A stretch of DNA of 46,362 bases from Clostridia bacterium (GTDB taxonomy: Bacteria; Bacillota; Clostridia; Christensenellales; CAG-138), in contig JAFWVQ010000036.1 in NCBI GenBank assembly GCA_017523925.1, positions 1 through 46,362 of the forward strand. Reading direction: 5' to 3'. This document shows positions 18,878-27,292 of the stretch, in pieces. Below the pieces are notes generated by a model. That model did not search any database and was not told the origin of the DNA. It saw only the letters and a list, made by a program, of their open reading frames with translations. The first letter of the stretch is position 1. Every line of letters begins with the position of its first letter. The translations under genes and the position numbers were made by a program.

Positions 18878-19282
18878 TCAGAGCTTAAAAAACGCCAGCA
18901 TACCGCCTTCCTCAAACGAATACAGCCCAAGAGCGCGGTAAAAGTGTACGGCGGGCGTATCCGCGCCCGTTACAACGAACTTTTGGCGCACGGAAGCATA
19001 TTTTTCAAACACGGCTTCCATCAGCGTTCTGCCGATCCCCTTGCGCTGATACTCATCCAACACGATAAGATCCTGTATCAGCACGGTATGCTCGCCGTCC
19101 CCTATGCACCGGACGAAGCCCACAAGCTCGCCGCCGTCAAAAGCGCCGAGAGCAAAAAGCGACTTCTCCCACGCGCGGTGCAGGCATTCATCGTCGCCAA
19201 GGTACGCCGTCCAGCCCAACGCCTCATATAAGCGCCTGCCCTTCGGCATATCGTCCGCCGTCAATTGTTTATACTCTATCAT
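18878..19282 (-). CDS. GNAT family N-acetyltransferase
   Basis: A 134-aa acetyltransferase with the compact GNAT fold. The acetyl-CoA loop is LDEYQRKGIGRTLMEAVF, preceded by the strand VLIQDLIVL and followed by AVHFYRALGLYSFEEGG. The N-terminal ADDMPKGRRLYEALGWTAY is typical of a group of small GNATs acting on amines or amino acids; the substrate is not evident. The ATG at 19282 (MIEYKQL) is preferred over the one at 19306 because GGGAG stands about eight bases upstream of it. Confidence 0.85.
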   Translation of the reverse strand: MIEYKQLTADDMPKGRRLYEALGWTAYLGDDECLHRAWEKSLFALGAFDGGELVGFVRCIGDGEHTVLIQDLIVLDEYQRKGIGRTLMEAVFEKYASVRQKFVVTGADTPAVHFYRALGLYSFEEGGMLAFFKL

Positions 19283-19298
19283 TTTGCATTCTCCCTTT

Positions 19299-20055
19299 CT
19301 ATTCATACTTTTCTATCCGCACCACAAGCCTGTCCTTGCGCGTTCTTCGCGCCTGCTCGCGGAGGATGAACCTTCCATAGCCGCGCACGGAAACGATGCC
19401 GTTTTCGGGAACGGGCTTTGCACCGTTTTCCGTTTGCACGCCGTTCACAAACACAAGCCCCTTCCCTATCAGCTCCGCAGCATCGCCCCTCGACAGCTTG
19501 GCGTATGCGGCGATGATGCAATCGAGCCTTTCGCTTGCAATGGTCAGCTCGGCAGACGATAGCCTGTATAATGCACCCTCGGGCAGGCTTTCGGCAAAGC
19601 TCACCTTTAGGTGTATGCTTCGCCTTGGTGAAGCTGTCCTTTATATGCTCCGCCATCGTTTCCGCGCAGAAGATGTATGCGCCGCTATCGCGGATAATTA
19701 TATCGCCGAGCGTTTCGCGCTCTATCCCAAGCCCCATCAGCGCACCGAGAATATCGCGGTGCGTGAGCTTATCCGCAAATTTGCGGCTCAAAGGCTCGGC
19801 GAAAAGCAGCTTTATCGGAAACGGCTCGTCATAGCCGAGAGTTTCGCTGTTTCCAAAGCGCACCATAACCCTTTCGCACCCGTCCGCGCCGCCGAAGGCT
19901 TCAAAAGGGATGAACGAAAGCTCGCGCTTCATCCGAAAAAGCGCGTCCTGCTCCATGAGTCCGAGAAAGGGCGTGTAGGTGAAAATGCCCTTATTATCCG
20001 CCCTTTTTGCAAGCTCCGAAAAGCGTTTTTTGATAAGCTCCGTTCCGCTGTTCAT
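19299..20055 (-). pseudogene. YlmH-type S4-domain RNA-binding protein, interrupted by a +1 frameshift
   Basis: The two halves of one protein lie in different frames. Codons from 20055 (MNSGTELIKKRFSELAKRAD) encode the N-terminal YlmH-like part as far as DSFTKAKHT. The S4 domain continues in another frame from about 19604 (SFAESLPEGALYRLSSAEL, RLDCIIAAYAKLSRG, GKGLVFVNG). One extra base in the GG pair at 19610-19611 explains the break: removing it gives a continuous KHTLKVSFAES and a protein of about 250 aa, the normal YlmH length. YlmH proteins bind RNA and have been linked to ribosome rescue and cell division. The unshifted frame happens to stay open to 19303. It could be a sequencing error, a young pseudogene or programmed shifting. 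Confidence 0.75.
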
Positions 20056-20064
20056 TGTTGAGTT

Positions 20065-21318
20065 TTATTCGTCCTTTATTCCGAGTTTTTTCAGAATGAC
20101 CGAGGAAGCGTCCGTATCGTCCACCCAAAAGTTTGGCTCAAAGCCGAAGGTCTCCTCTATGCCGAGGTCGAAAACCTTGAACGGGCAGGCGAGCGTAATT
20201 TGAGAATGGGGCAGATAGTAGAACATAAGATCGCCGAATCTGCCGATGCCCTTCGTGTTGCAGCCGTAGAATTTTACGCGCGGCACCTGCTTTGCCCAGG
20301 TTACCGCAAGCTCGCCCGAGGAAGCGATTCCGTCGTTTATTATAACGTGCAGCTCGCCCGGGAAAAGGTCTGCATAGACCTTGGCTTCGCCCTCCGGGTT
20401 CTCGTCCGGAACAAGCTTATACGGCGTTTCCTCTATCTCGCCCGTCATCTTCGCCTTGACCGCGGTCGATTCAAGCACTATCATCCTTGCGCCGTCATCG
20501 GGGTTTATGCCGCCGGTGAGCCCGTCCAGAAATCTTTGCGGCAGCTCGGAATTTCCGCCGCCGTTATTGGAAAGATCCCAGATAACGTGCTTATAGGCGC
20601 GGCATTTTTCGCCGATCTCAAACATGATCTGCTTTTCCTCATCGGAATCGCTTGCGCAGCTCGAGCAGGTGATTATCGCCGCATCCTCAAGATAGCGCTC
20701 ATCGTGCAGGCAGCCCTCGCCGCTCTCCGCGCTCCTTATCTTATGCACGGGCAGCTTGACGGGCTTTTCGCCAAGGGTGACCTCGATCTCATCCACGCTC
20801 TTTTTCGAGCGGATGCCGAGCAGGAAGGCGCTTTCCCCCGTTTCACAAACCGTTGGGAATGCGCGCACGGGCGCAGCGAAGGCAATCTTCTCGCCCGTTT
20901 CCAAGTCGAAGTAATCGCCGCCGCGCTCCACTATGCACAGGTCGGAAACATAGGTCTGCTCGAGGGTGTGGAACGATTTTTTCGTTCCTTTTATGATGAG
21001 CTGAAGATGCCCGTCCGTGATGAAGCCGAGCTTATCATGGATAAGCTCGATAAGCTGCGCGGGGGTGAAGCTTTCCGCCGAAGCGGCTTCAGCTTCAAGC
21101 GAAGCAAAGGCTTTATCGAACAGGGCTTTATCTTGATAGGTGTAGCCGCTGTATGCGTTTTCAAGAACGAAACGAAGATAGGCGATATCCTCCGTCGCCT
21201 CCTCGCGCGAAAAGCTCTCGGGGCAGTCCTTGACTATGCTTTGCCCGCCGTAGAGCTTTTCAACGATCTGCATGATCGTTTCGCTTGCTGTGTGCTTCAA
21301 AAAATCAATTTTTTCCAT
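20065..21318 (-). CDS. S41 family (tail-specific/C-terminal processing) peptidase
   Basis: A 417-aa serine peptidase of family S41. The catalytic serine lies in INDGIASSGELAVTWAKQV near residue 332, and the preceding core strand WDLSNNGGGNSELPQRFLDG matches the family's D-x-R-x-N-x-G-G type motif. The N-terminal half has the DFAYLRFVLENAYSGY-like helical start (here EDIAYLRFVLENAYSGYTYQ). No signal peptide is seen, unlike CtpA-type processing proteases, so it is probably cytoplasmic and may act on peptides. It lies next to a transglutaminase-like lipoprotein gene on the same strand; no functional link is evident. Confidence 0.85.
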   Translation of the reverse strand: MEKIDFLKHTASETIMQIVEKLYGGQSIVKDCPESFSREEATEDIAYLRFVLENAYSGYTYQDKALFDKAFASLEAEAASAESFTPAQLIELIHDKLGFITDGHLQLIIKGTKKSFHTLEQTYVSDLCIVERGGDYFDLETGEKIAFAAPVRAFPTVCETGESAFLLGIRSKKSVDEIEVTLGEKPVKLPVHKIRSAESGEGCLHDERYLEDAAIITCSSCASDSDEEKQIMFEIGEKCRAYKHVIWDLSNNGGGNSELPQRFLDGLTGGINPDDGARMIVLESTAVKAKMTGEIEETPYKLVPDENPEGEAKVYADLFPGELHVIINDGIASSGELAVTWAKQVPRVKFYGCNTKGIGRFGDLMFYYLPHSQITLACPFKVFDLGIEETFGFEPNFWVDDTDASSVILKKLGIKDE

Positions 21319-21373
21319 GTTTTTCTCTTTGAATCAACTTTTCGTTATTTGATCTTCATCGGGCATCGATGGC

Positions 21374-22603
21374 TCAATCGAAGAACTCATATTTCGCGTT
21401 TTCGGGATCGTAGGTGCAGAGCTTTGTTTCGGTAGTTCCGCCAAAGATGTCGTAGCTCACGTTGTAGAAAACTATCAGCCCGTTCTCATGGTCGAGCTTA
21501 TAGGTGTCGCCCGAGCAGATGCCGTTATAGAGCAAGCTGAAATGATCGCCCGAAACGTCGAAATGCTCCGAGGCGCGGTGGGTCTTGCCCTCGAGCACCG
21601 AAACGTCCTTGTCGGGATAGCCGTCGCGCTCCCTGGATCTGATCGTGAAGCCGAAGAAGAAGAGCGAATCGCCGCCGATATCCCAGGTGGGGTCGGCATA
21701 GCGCCATTCGTCCTTATACCGGAAGACCGTCCACTCGTGGATCGCCGAATCGCCCCTTCTCAGGCCGTGCACTGTCAGCGACTCCGCGCCTATCTGGCAG
21801 AGCAGGAAGTTGTATGCGCGCGCAAAGCACCAGCAAACGCCCGTTTTATCCATGATGGCGTTCACCGCGTGGCGGTAGACGTACGGAACGTCGCTCGGGC
21901 CCTTCGGGTCCTCGCCGTTTATGTTGTAGCCGTTATAGACGATGCCGGAGGTGAAGGTCTTATAGACCGTCAGCACCTGCATGATGAAGCTGTCGCTTTC
22001 AACAACTTCGGAAAGAAGCTCGTCGATCCTGCCTTCAAAATCGCGGATCGTTGTTTCGTGCTCCTCCGCCGTGCTCTCGTATTCCCGGCGGATAACGCCG
22101 CCTTCCTCAGCTATGCTCTCGTCGCTCACATCCGCAAAAAAGAGCGGGAAATACATATCTATAACGCGCCAAAGGTTCGGGTGATCCTCCATGCCCTCGG
22201 GTATCTCCACGGTGTTTTCATAATTGAAATACGCAAGCGCAGTGCGGCGGTAGAGCTCGCGGTCGCCCTCGGTCATAAGGATAAGCACGTCCTCGGGTAT
22301 CGCAAAATAATCGTATTTCACCTTTATGGGAAGCTCGATATCGCGGAACGCCGGCGCAAGCGGCTCGGGCGTGGGCTCGGGCGTGGGCGGTTCGGTGGGC
22401 TCCGCAGTCGGCGCGGAGGTGGGCTCCGCGGTCGGCTCTGCGGTGGGCTCTGCGGTCGGCTCGGCGGTTACGCTCTGCGTGGGCGCGGGGGTGGGGTCGC
22501 TCCCGATGGGCTTGCAGGCAAGCAGCGCGCCGGCCGCGAATACGGCGGCAAGCGCCGCAGCGCCGAACCTCGGGAGCTTATGAAGCAGTTCTTTTTTTAT
22601 CAT
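21374..22603 (-). CDS. Lipoprotein with Pro/Thr-rich linker and transglutaminase-like domain
   Basis: An exported lipoprotein of about 409 aa. The N-terminus has a lipobox (AAGALLAC, lipidated Cys near residue 30). Next is a wall-spanning linker of PTAEP units, then a region rich in acidic helices. The transglutaminase-like core has Cys near residue 255 (DKTGVCWCFARAYNFLL), His near 287 (AIHEWTVF) and Asp near 302 (YADPTWD). In bacteria such domains often act as cysteine peptidases or in peptide cross-linking at the surface; the substrate is unknown. The ATG at 22603 is preferred over an in-frame TTG three codons upstream, which crowds the GAGGA element. Confidence 0.85.
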   Translation of the reverse strand: MIKKELLHKLPRFGAAALAAVFAAGALLACKPIGSDPTPAPTQSVTAEPTAEPTAEPTAEPTSAPTAEPTEPPTPEPTPEPLAPAFRDIELPIKVKYDYFAIPEDVLILMTEGDRELYRRTALAYFNYENTVEIPEGMEDHPNLWRVIDMYFPLFFADVSDESIAEEGGVIRREYESTAEEHETTIRDFEGRIDELLSEVVESDSFIMQVLTVYKTFTSGIVYNGYNINGEDPKGPSDVPYVYRHAVNAIMDKTGVCWCFARAYNFLLCQIGAESLTVHGLRRGDSAIHEWTVFRYKDEWRYADPTWDIGGDSLFFFGFTIRSRERDGYPDKDVSVLEGKTHRASEHFDVSGDHFSLLYNGICSGDTYKLDHENGLIVFYNVSYDIFGGTTETKLCTYDPENAKYEFFD

Positions 22604-22816
22604 ATAACTCAAATATCCTCATAGTTTCGCTTTTTCAAGGCGATTATCCTTATTTTGAAGCCGCTGCCGACAGCGCCTGCCGGGATCGTTTCGCTTTCGG
22701 CGGGATCGGCGTTTGCGGCGCTTCGACCCTTTCGGCCGTTTCGGCCATTAAAGCTCGTTCCGTGCAATTTCTGGAAGCGGGCGCGCCAAACAAGCCGAAG
22801 TAGCTGCGGCTTGAAT

Positions 22817-22822
22817 ATTATA
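22817..22822 (-). promoter_or_regulatory. Possible -10 box of the transglutaminase lipoprotein gene
   Basis: A TATAAT on the minus strand lies about 210 nt upstream of the lipoprotein start, with only a T-run at the -35 position. A 6-bp hairpin (AAGCCG/CGGCTT, 22793-22813) follows in the leader. The rest of 22604-23017 holds no gene I can support. Confidence 0.4.
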
Positions 22823-22928
22823 CCACTTTTCGCCGTCAAAAAAAAGCATGAAAAATGTGCGAAACGGTCGGGCGGCGCGGCAATCTGTATATAACGCGCA
22901 TATGGAAGCGTTTACGCCGTTTTCGGTA

Positions 22929-22957
22929 TGTACATTTGCGGCCGAAAATGATATAAT
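22929..22957 (+). promoter_or_regulatory. Promoter of the D,D-carboxypeptidase gene
   Basis: TATAAT (22952-22957) is preceded at 17 nt by TGTACA (22929-22934), a four-of-six match to the -35 consensus. It lies about 60 nt upstream of the start codon in the divergent intergenic region. Confidence 0.6.
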
Positions 22958-23017
22958 GTTACCATGTATATTTATGCGGCTTTGGTCCGCTGTATCTGAG
23001 TTTCAAGGGGTATGCGA

Positions 23018-25030
23018 ATGAGGCGGTTACTGTTCATATTCATAGCGGCGGCGATGCTGTTATCGCTTCTGCCTTTTTCCGCGCTCGGCGAGCCGACGGG
23101 GACCGTTCCGCAGCCGACGGGAACCGTTCCGCAGCCGACTCCGGAAGCCTCTGTCATCCCCGACGCGGCAACCACGCCCGCCGCGACAGCCGCGCCCGAT
23201 GCGCGATCGAGCGACGTGCCCGTCTCCGAGCCCGAGGAGGATGCGGACCCGTTTGCGGATATCAGCACGCCCCACATCTACCTTATCGAGGCCGATACCG
23301 GCGCGCTTCTGTATTCGCGCGGAGGCGATACGCGCGTTTTCCCCGCGAGCACCACTAAGCTCATGAGCGCGCTTGTGGCGGTGGAGAACCTGCCCGATCT
23401 GAACAAGGTCATCACGCTCGGCTGGCGTCCCGTGGTCGGCTTCGGCCCCACGAGCTCGCTGATGGGGCTTGAGGTGGGCGAGCAGATCGCGCTTATCGAC
23501 CTTATCTACGGCATGCTTCTGCGCTCCGGCAACGACGCGGCGAAGGCGCTTGCGATCGAGACCGCCTATGAGCATTTCGGCTCGTGGATCGACCCGGCGG
23601 ACTCGGTTTCGCTATTTGTGAGCCTGATGAACGAGAAGGCGCGCGAGCTCGGCATGAACTCGACCCATTTTGCAACGGTGGACGGCAGGCACGATCCGGA
23701 GCACTACTCAACGGCGCATGATTTCGCCATCCTGATGCGCGAGGCGCTGAAGGACCCCACCGTGGCGCAGATACTCGCCTCCCCCACCTATCAGGTGAAG
23801 GCGACCAACATTCACCCGAACGGCTTCTATTTCGAGAATTCAAACCGCCTTATCTGCACCAAGTCCTCCGATACCGAGAGCTTTATCTATGAAAACTGCA
23901 TCGGCGGCAAGACCGGCGAAACGAACGAGGCCGGTTACTGCCTTGTGAGCGCGGCGCGCAGGGACGGCGTTACGCTCATTCTCGTTCAGTTCGGCGACAG
24001 CAACACTGCGAACACTTCCTACTACCGCTATCAGACCGCGCCGATCATCTACGATTGGGGCTTTGAGAATTATCGCGCGTTCGAGCTTACGGAGTTCGGC
24101 GTGCAGACCGATTTCACGCTGAACGCAGAAAATTTCTCTCCGTTTGACGATGAAAAGGGCGTTTTTACCGCGAAGGCGGATATCGACGGGCTTTCGATCA
24201 CCGGCGCTTATACGACCATCCGCGAATACATGGAGGATCCCGCGAGGATCTCCATGGTCGTGAACACCGACTATGCCGTGGCGCCCATCCGCAAAGGCGA
24301 CGTGGTGGGCTACGTTGACTATCATTTCTATGAAAACGCATTCATCCGCGCCAATCTGATCGCTCAGCGCGACGTGGCTTCGGCTTCCGACGTGGATCTG
24401 GAGCCGCATGAAACGGCGCTGATCTCCGTTACCCCGCCCACCGGCAGCGGCAGCATCTGCGCGCTGACCCTCTCTCGCGACCCGGGCGCGGACGGCAGCT
24501 CGGTTTGGCTCTACTACGACCGCAGCCTGTACACGCAGAGTAACGACGAGTGGCATTATCTCTATTCATCCGGCACCGTTTTCCGCGCCGAAGCCTCGGA
24601 CGAGCGCACGGGCAAGCTCTCGCTTTACAGGCGCTATTTCGACAGCAACGGCGAGGCGTACTATCAGCGGGAGAGCTTCGTGACGGACGGCGCGGAGTAT
24701 GCGCTCGTTATCGACGGCATGGCGCTCTCCACCGACTCGAGGGACGGCACGCTTGCCGGCATACCGGTCACGCTCGGCGCGAACGGGATCATCACCGGCG
24801 GCATAAACGAGCGCATGATCTGGCGCTTCGACAGCCATGCGAACGGCTATCGCATCAGCAACGCATCAAGATACCTCGTGCGCAAGGGCTCGAGCGGCGT
24901 GCTGTTTTGGGTGCTCGTGCTCATCCTCGTGCTTGCCGCGCTGATCGTGATCCGCTTGATCGTCATCCGCCGCAAGAGGCATTCAAGAAGGCGCAGGAAC
25001 GCCGGGCGCTACCGCGGCTCGGGGCTTTAA
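23018..25030 (+). CDS. D-alanyl-D-alanine carboxypeptidase, DacA/DacF-like, with long C-terminal region
   Basis: A secreted, membrane-anchored penicillin-binding protein that trims the terminal D-Ala of peptidoglycan stem peptides. With the start at 23018 (seven bases from AAGGGG, unlike the ATG two codons earlier) it has 670 aa. It has a signal peptide, a PTGTVPQP repeat linker, then the peptidase S11 motifs: SxxK in FPASTTKLMSALV (Ser near 111), SGN in LLRSGNDAAKA (near 170) and KTG in GGKTGETNEAGYCLVSAAR (near 297). A C-terminal membrane span (VLFWVLVLILVLAALIVI) precedes a basic tail. The ~280 residues between the usual C-terminal beta domain and the anchor are longer than in DacA or DacF and have no assigned function. 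Confidence 0.92.
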   Translation: MRRLLFIFIAAAMLLSLLPFSALGEPTGTVPQPTGTVPQPTPEASVIPDAATTPAATAAPDARSSDVPVSEPEEDADPFADISTPHIYLIEADTGALLYSRGGDTRVFPASTTKLMSALVAVENLPDLNKVITLGWRPVVGFGPTSSLMGLEVGEQIALIDLIYGMLLRSGNDAAKALAIETAYEHFGSWIDPADSVSLFVSLMNEKARELGMNSTHFATVDGRHDPEHYSTAHDFAILMREALKDPTVAQILASPTYQVKATNIHPNGFYFENSNRLICTKSSDTESFIYENCIGGKTGETNEAGYCLVSAARRDGVTLILVQFGDSNTANTSYYRYQTAPIIYDWGFENYRAFELTEFGVQTDFTLNAENFSPFDDEKGVFTAKADIDGLSITGAYTTIREYMEDPARISMVVNTDYAVAPIRKGDVVGYVDYHFYENAFIRANLIAQRDVASASDVDLEPHETALISVTPPTGSGSICALTLSRDPGADGSSVWLYYDRSLYTQSNDEWHYLYSSGTVFRAEASDERTGKLSLYRRYFDSNGEAYYQRESFVTDGAEYALVIDGMALSTDSRDGTLAGIPVTLGANGIITGGINERMIWRFDSHANGYRISNASRYLVRKGSSGVLFWVLVLILVLAALIVIRLIVIRRKRHSRRRRNAGRYRGSGL

Positions 25031-25099
25031 CGCGCCCCTCCCCTTTCGGCGGCAAAACTTTTCGTCAAAAAACACTTTCTATAAATCAGGAGGAAAAAC

Positions 25100-26392
25100 A
25101 TGGAAACCAACCTTAACGGACTCATCTCGCTGCTCGAACGCTCCGTATCGCCCTATCACACGGCGGCCGAAGCGATGCGCCTGCTCGATGAAGCAGGCTT
25201 CACAAGGCTCGATCAATGCGGCAAATGGGAGCTCAAAAAGGGCAAGGATTACTACGTTAAATGCTTCGGAACCATGATCATCGCGTTCCACGTGGGCTCC
25301 GAGTTCGAGCCCGGCGACCCGTTCCGCCTTGCAGCAAGCCACACCGATTGGCCCTGCTACTACGTCAAGCCCTCCCCCGAGCAGACCTCGGCGGGCTGCC
25401 TCAAGCTCAGCATCGAGCCCTACGGCGGCATGATCCACTCCACCTGGCTGGATCGTCCCCTTTCGGCGGCGGGGCTTGTGACGCTCAAGAGCGAAAGCCT
25501 GCTCGAGCCCGAGCGCAGGCTCGTTGATTTTGAAAAACCGATACTGACCATCCCCAATCTCGCGATCCACCTCAACCGCGAGGTAAACAAGGGCGCTGCG
25601 CTCAATCCCAACAAGGATATGCTGCCCCTCTGCGCGAGCATCGAGAAGGATTTCAATAAGGACGGCTACTTCGTCAAGATGCTCGCCGAGCACATGGGGG
25701 TTGAGGCCGAGGATATTTTGAGCTACGATCTCTGCCTTTACAACACAGAAAAGCCCGTGCTCTGCGGCTTCGATGAAAGCATGCTGACCGCCGCGAGGCT
25801 CGACAACATCACCTCCACGCACGCGATCCTTCAGGGCATCATGGGCTGCGGCGCAAAGCGCGGCGTTTCGGCGGCGATCCTCTTCGACAACGAGGAGGTC
25901 GGCTCCGGCACCAAGCAGGGCGCGAACAGCTCCACCCTTGCCATGATGCTTGAAAAGCTCTCCCTCGCCCTCGGCGCATCGAGAAGCGAATACATCGACT
26001 CGCTGACCGGCGGCTTCATGCTCTCCTGCGACGTGGCGCACGCCAAGCATCCGAACCATGCGGAGCTTGCGGACGGCACCAGCGCAAGCGAGATGAACAA
26101 GGGCGTTTCGCTCAAGATGAACTACGAGCAGAAATACGCCACCGAGGCGCGCGGCATCGGCATAGTTGAGAGCATCTGCAGGAAGTACGAGATACCGCTT
26201 CAGCACTATATGAACCGCCCCGACCTGCGCGGCGGCGGCACGCTCGGCTCGTATGCGGCCTCGCAGCTCGGCATGAGCACGGCGGACGTGGGCGTTCCGA
26301 TGCTCGCGATGCACTCCTGCCGCGAAACGATGGGCGCGAAGGATCAGGCGGCGCTCGATGCGCTCGTGCTCAGGTATTTCAACGAGGAATAA
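25100..26392 (+). CDS. M18 family aminopeptidase (aspartyl aminopeptidase type)
   Basis: A cytosolic zinc aminopeptidase of 430 aa that removes N-terminal residues, often acidic ones, from peptides. Family M18 markers in order: AASHTDWPCYYVKP with the metal-binding His (near residue 81), GGMIHSTWLDRPLSAAG, the catalytic and metal-binding FDNEEVGSGTKQGANS (near residue 263), and AMHSCRETMGAKD near the C-terminus with the last ligand. The ribosome binding site AGGAGG is strong. It follows the carboxypeptidase gene by 69 nt and ends in a terminator. It corresponds to genes often called apeB, but the symbol is not certain here. Confidence 0.93.
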   Translation: METNLNGLISLLERSVSPYHTAAEAMRLLDEAGFTRLDQCGKWELKKGKDYYVKCFGTMIIAFHVGSEFEPGDPFRLAASHTDWPCYYVKPSPEQTSAGCLKLSIEPYGGMIHSTWLDRPLSAAGLVTLKSESLLEPERRLVDFEKPILTIPNLAIHLNREVNKGAALNPNKDMLPLCASIEKDFNKDGYFVKMLAEHMGVEAEDILSYDLCLYNTEKPVLCGFDESMLTAARLDNITSTHAILQGIMGCGAKRGVSAAILFDNEEVGSGTKQGANSSTLAMMLEKLSLALGASRSEYIDSLTGGFMLSCDVAHAKHPNHAELADGTSASEMNKGVSLKMNYEQKYATEARGIGIVESICRKYEIPLQHYMNRPDLRGGGTLGSYAASQLGMSTADVGVPMLAMHSCRETMGAKDQAALDALVLRYFNEE

Positions 26393-26405
26393 GCTTTTTA
26401 TATGA

Positions 26406-26435
26406 ACGGGGTGCTCTATGCGGGCGCCCCGTTTT
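26406..26435 (+). terminator. Terminator after the M18 aminopeptidase
   Basis: ACGGGGTGC pairs with GCGCCCCGT (one G-U) around a 9-nt loop, followed by TTTTG, 13 nt after the stop codon. Confidence 0.7.
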
Positions 26436-26469
26436 GATCGGCAAGCAACAGCAAAAAAAAGGAGCGCCT

Positions 26470-26706
26470 ATGGATTGGGAAACCTTTTACGACCGCTGGG
26501 AAAACTGGTCGGACAGCACGCTTATCTCGCGCATATCCTCTTTAAAGAGCATCGGCTCTTCGGATGAGATAGTCGAGGTCGCCTGCTCCTGCCTTTGCTT
26601 CGATGCAGCATACAAGCTGATAGTAAAGGCTGTCAAGCTCGGCGCGGAGTTAGCTCATGGAGCTCGCCGAATGCGATTACGAGCTTGCCGAGCATATTCT
26701 CAATAA
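26470..26706 (+). CDS. Small helical protein of unknown function
   Basis: 78 aa starting at the ATG at 26470, with AAGGAG five bases upstream (MDWETFYDRWENWSDS). The sequence is helical, with a Cys cluster (VEVACSCLCFDAAYKLIVKA). No family recognised. Its last 16 codons overlap the next gene in another frame. Those codons (ELAHGARRMRLRACRAYSQ) look like out-of-frame readout, so the two may be parts of one frameshifted gene. Confidence 0.5.
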   Translation: MDWETFYDRWENWSDSTLISRISSLKSIGSSDEIVEVACSCLCFDAAYKLIVKAVKLGAELAHGARRMRLRACRAYSQ

Positions 26707-27070
26707 CTGCACCTTCCGCCTTACCCCTTCGCAGGCCGAAAAGCTCGAGGAGCTCGGCTGCTCGGTGCCCGAAAGCTGCATCATGCAGGTAAAGAGCAAG
26801 CGGCGCACTTCGCAAAAGCGCGGGCAAGCGGCGCGGCAAGACGAAGGTTTTTCCCCGCTCCTTGCGGTTTTGGCCGCACCCGAGCTGAAGCGCAGCTTTT
26901 TCGACAGGCTTTTCGGTGCGAAGCCCAAGCGCGGCAAGTCCTGCCGCTGCAACGGCGACTGCGCCAACTGCCCGCCGCATTACGGCTACCGCTACGGCAG
27001 ATGGTACTACGGACACGGGCATACCCACGGCTGCGAGTTTGGCGGCAATAAGGGTGACGGAGGAATTTAG
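26657..27070 (+). CDS. Cys/His-rich small protein of unknown function
   Basis: 137 aa starting MELAECDYELAEHILNNC, with GGAG seven bases before the ATG, so independent initiation is possible. The N-terminal half is helical and continues naturally from the helix of the preceding ORF. The middle is basic (SKRRTSQKRGQAARQ). The C-terminus is rich in Cys, His, Gly and Tyr (SCRCNGDCANCPPHYGYRYG, then HGHTHGCEFGG), which suggests metal binding. A TAG stop directly precedes the ATG in this frame, so joining to the first ORF would need a shift. No family recognised. Confidence 0.5.
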   Translation: MELAECDYELAEHILNNCTFRLTPSQAEKLEELGCSVPESCIMQVKSKRRTSQKRGQAARQDEGFSPLLAVLAAPELKRSFFDRLFGAKPKRGKSCRCNGDCANCPPHYGYRYGRWYYGHGHTHGCEFGGNKGDGGI

Positions 27071-27183
27071 TTCCGTTTCAATCGACAGCTTTACCCGCGA
27101 TCGTGAACTCTCCCCTGCTCGGGTGCGCTCGATGCGGGTTTTATTGTGCGCATTTGCATTTTCCGATGTGGTATGCAGCGCAC

Positions 27184-27204
27184 TTTTAAACAACTTGTTT
27201 AAAA
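27184..27204. promoter_or_regulatory. Perfect 21-bp palindrome, candidate operator of the XRE regulator
   Basis: Arms TTTTAAACAA and TTGTTTAAAA around one central C. It ends 19 bp before the -35 box of the XRE gene. A second AAACAA/TTGTTT pair (27207-27212 and 27224-27229) overlaps the -35 box. Such spacing suits binding by a dimeric HTH protein. No U-run or GC stem is present, so it is not a terminator. Confidence 0.6.
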
Positions 27205-27223
27205 CGAAACAACAGATTTGGCA

Positions 27224-27252
27224 TTGTTTTTGCGCGGATTTAGGGTTACAAT
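27224..27252 (+). promoter_or_regulatory. Promoter of the XRE regulator gene
   Basis: TTGTTT (27224-27229) and TACAAT (27247-27252), 17 nt apart, about 40 nt upstream of the ATG. Confidence 0.65.
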
Positions 27253-27292
27253 GCAGCTACACCGGTGAAAACAAACAAGGAGAAACTAAAGT

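Noticed and set aside
22609..22839. A 76-aa minus-strand ORF upstream of the transglutaminase lipoprotein
   Set aside because: Its start precedes the likely -10 box, the composition is not protein-like and no ribosome binding site is seen.
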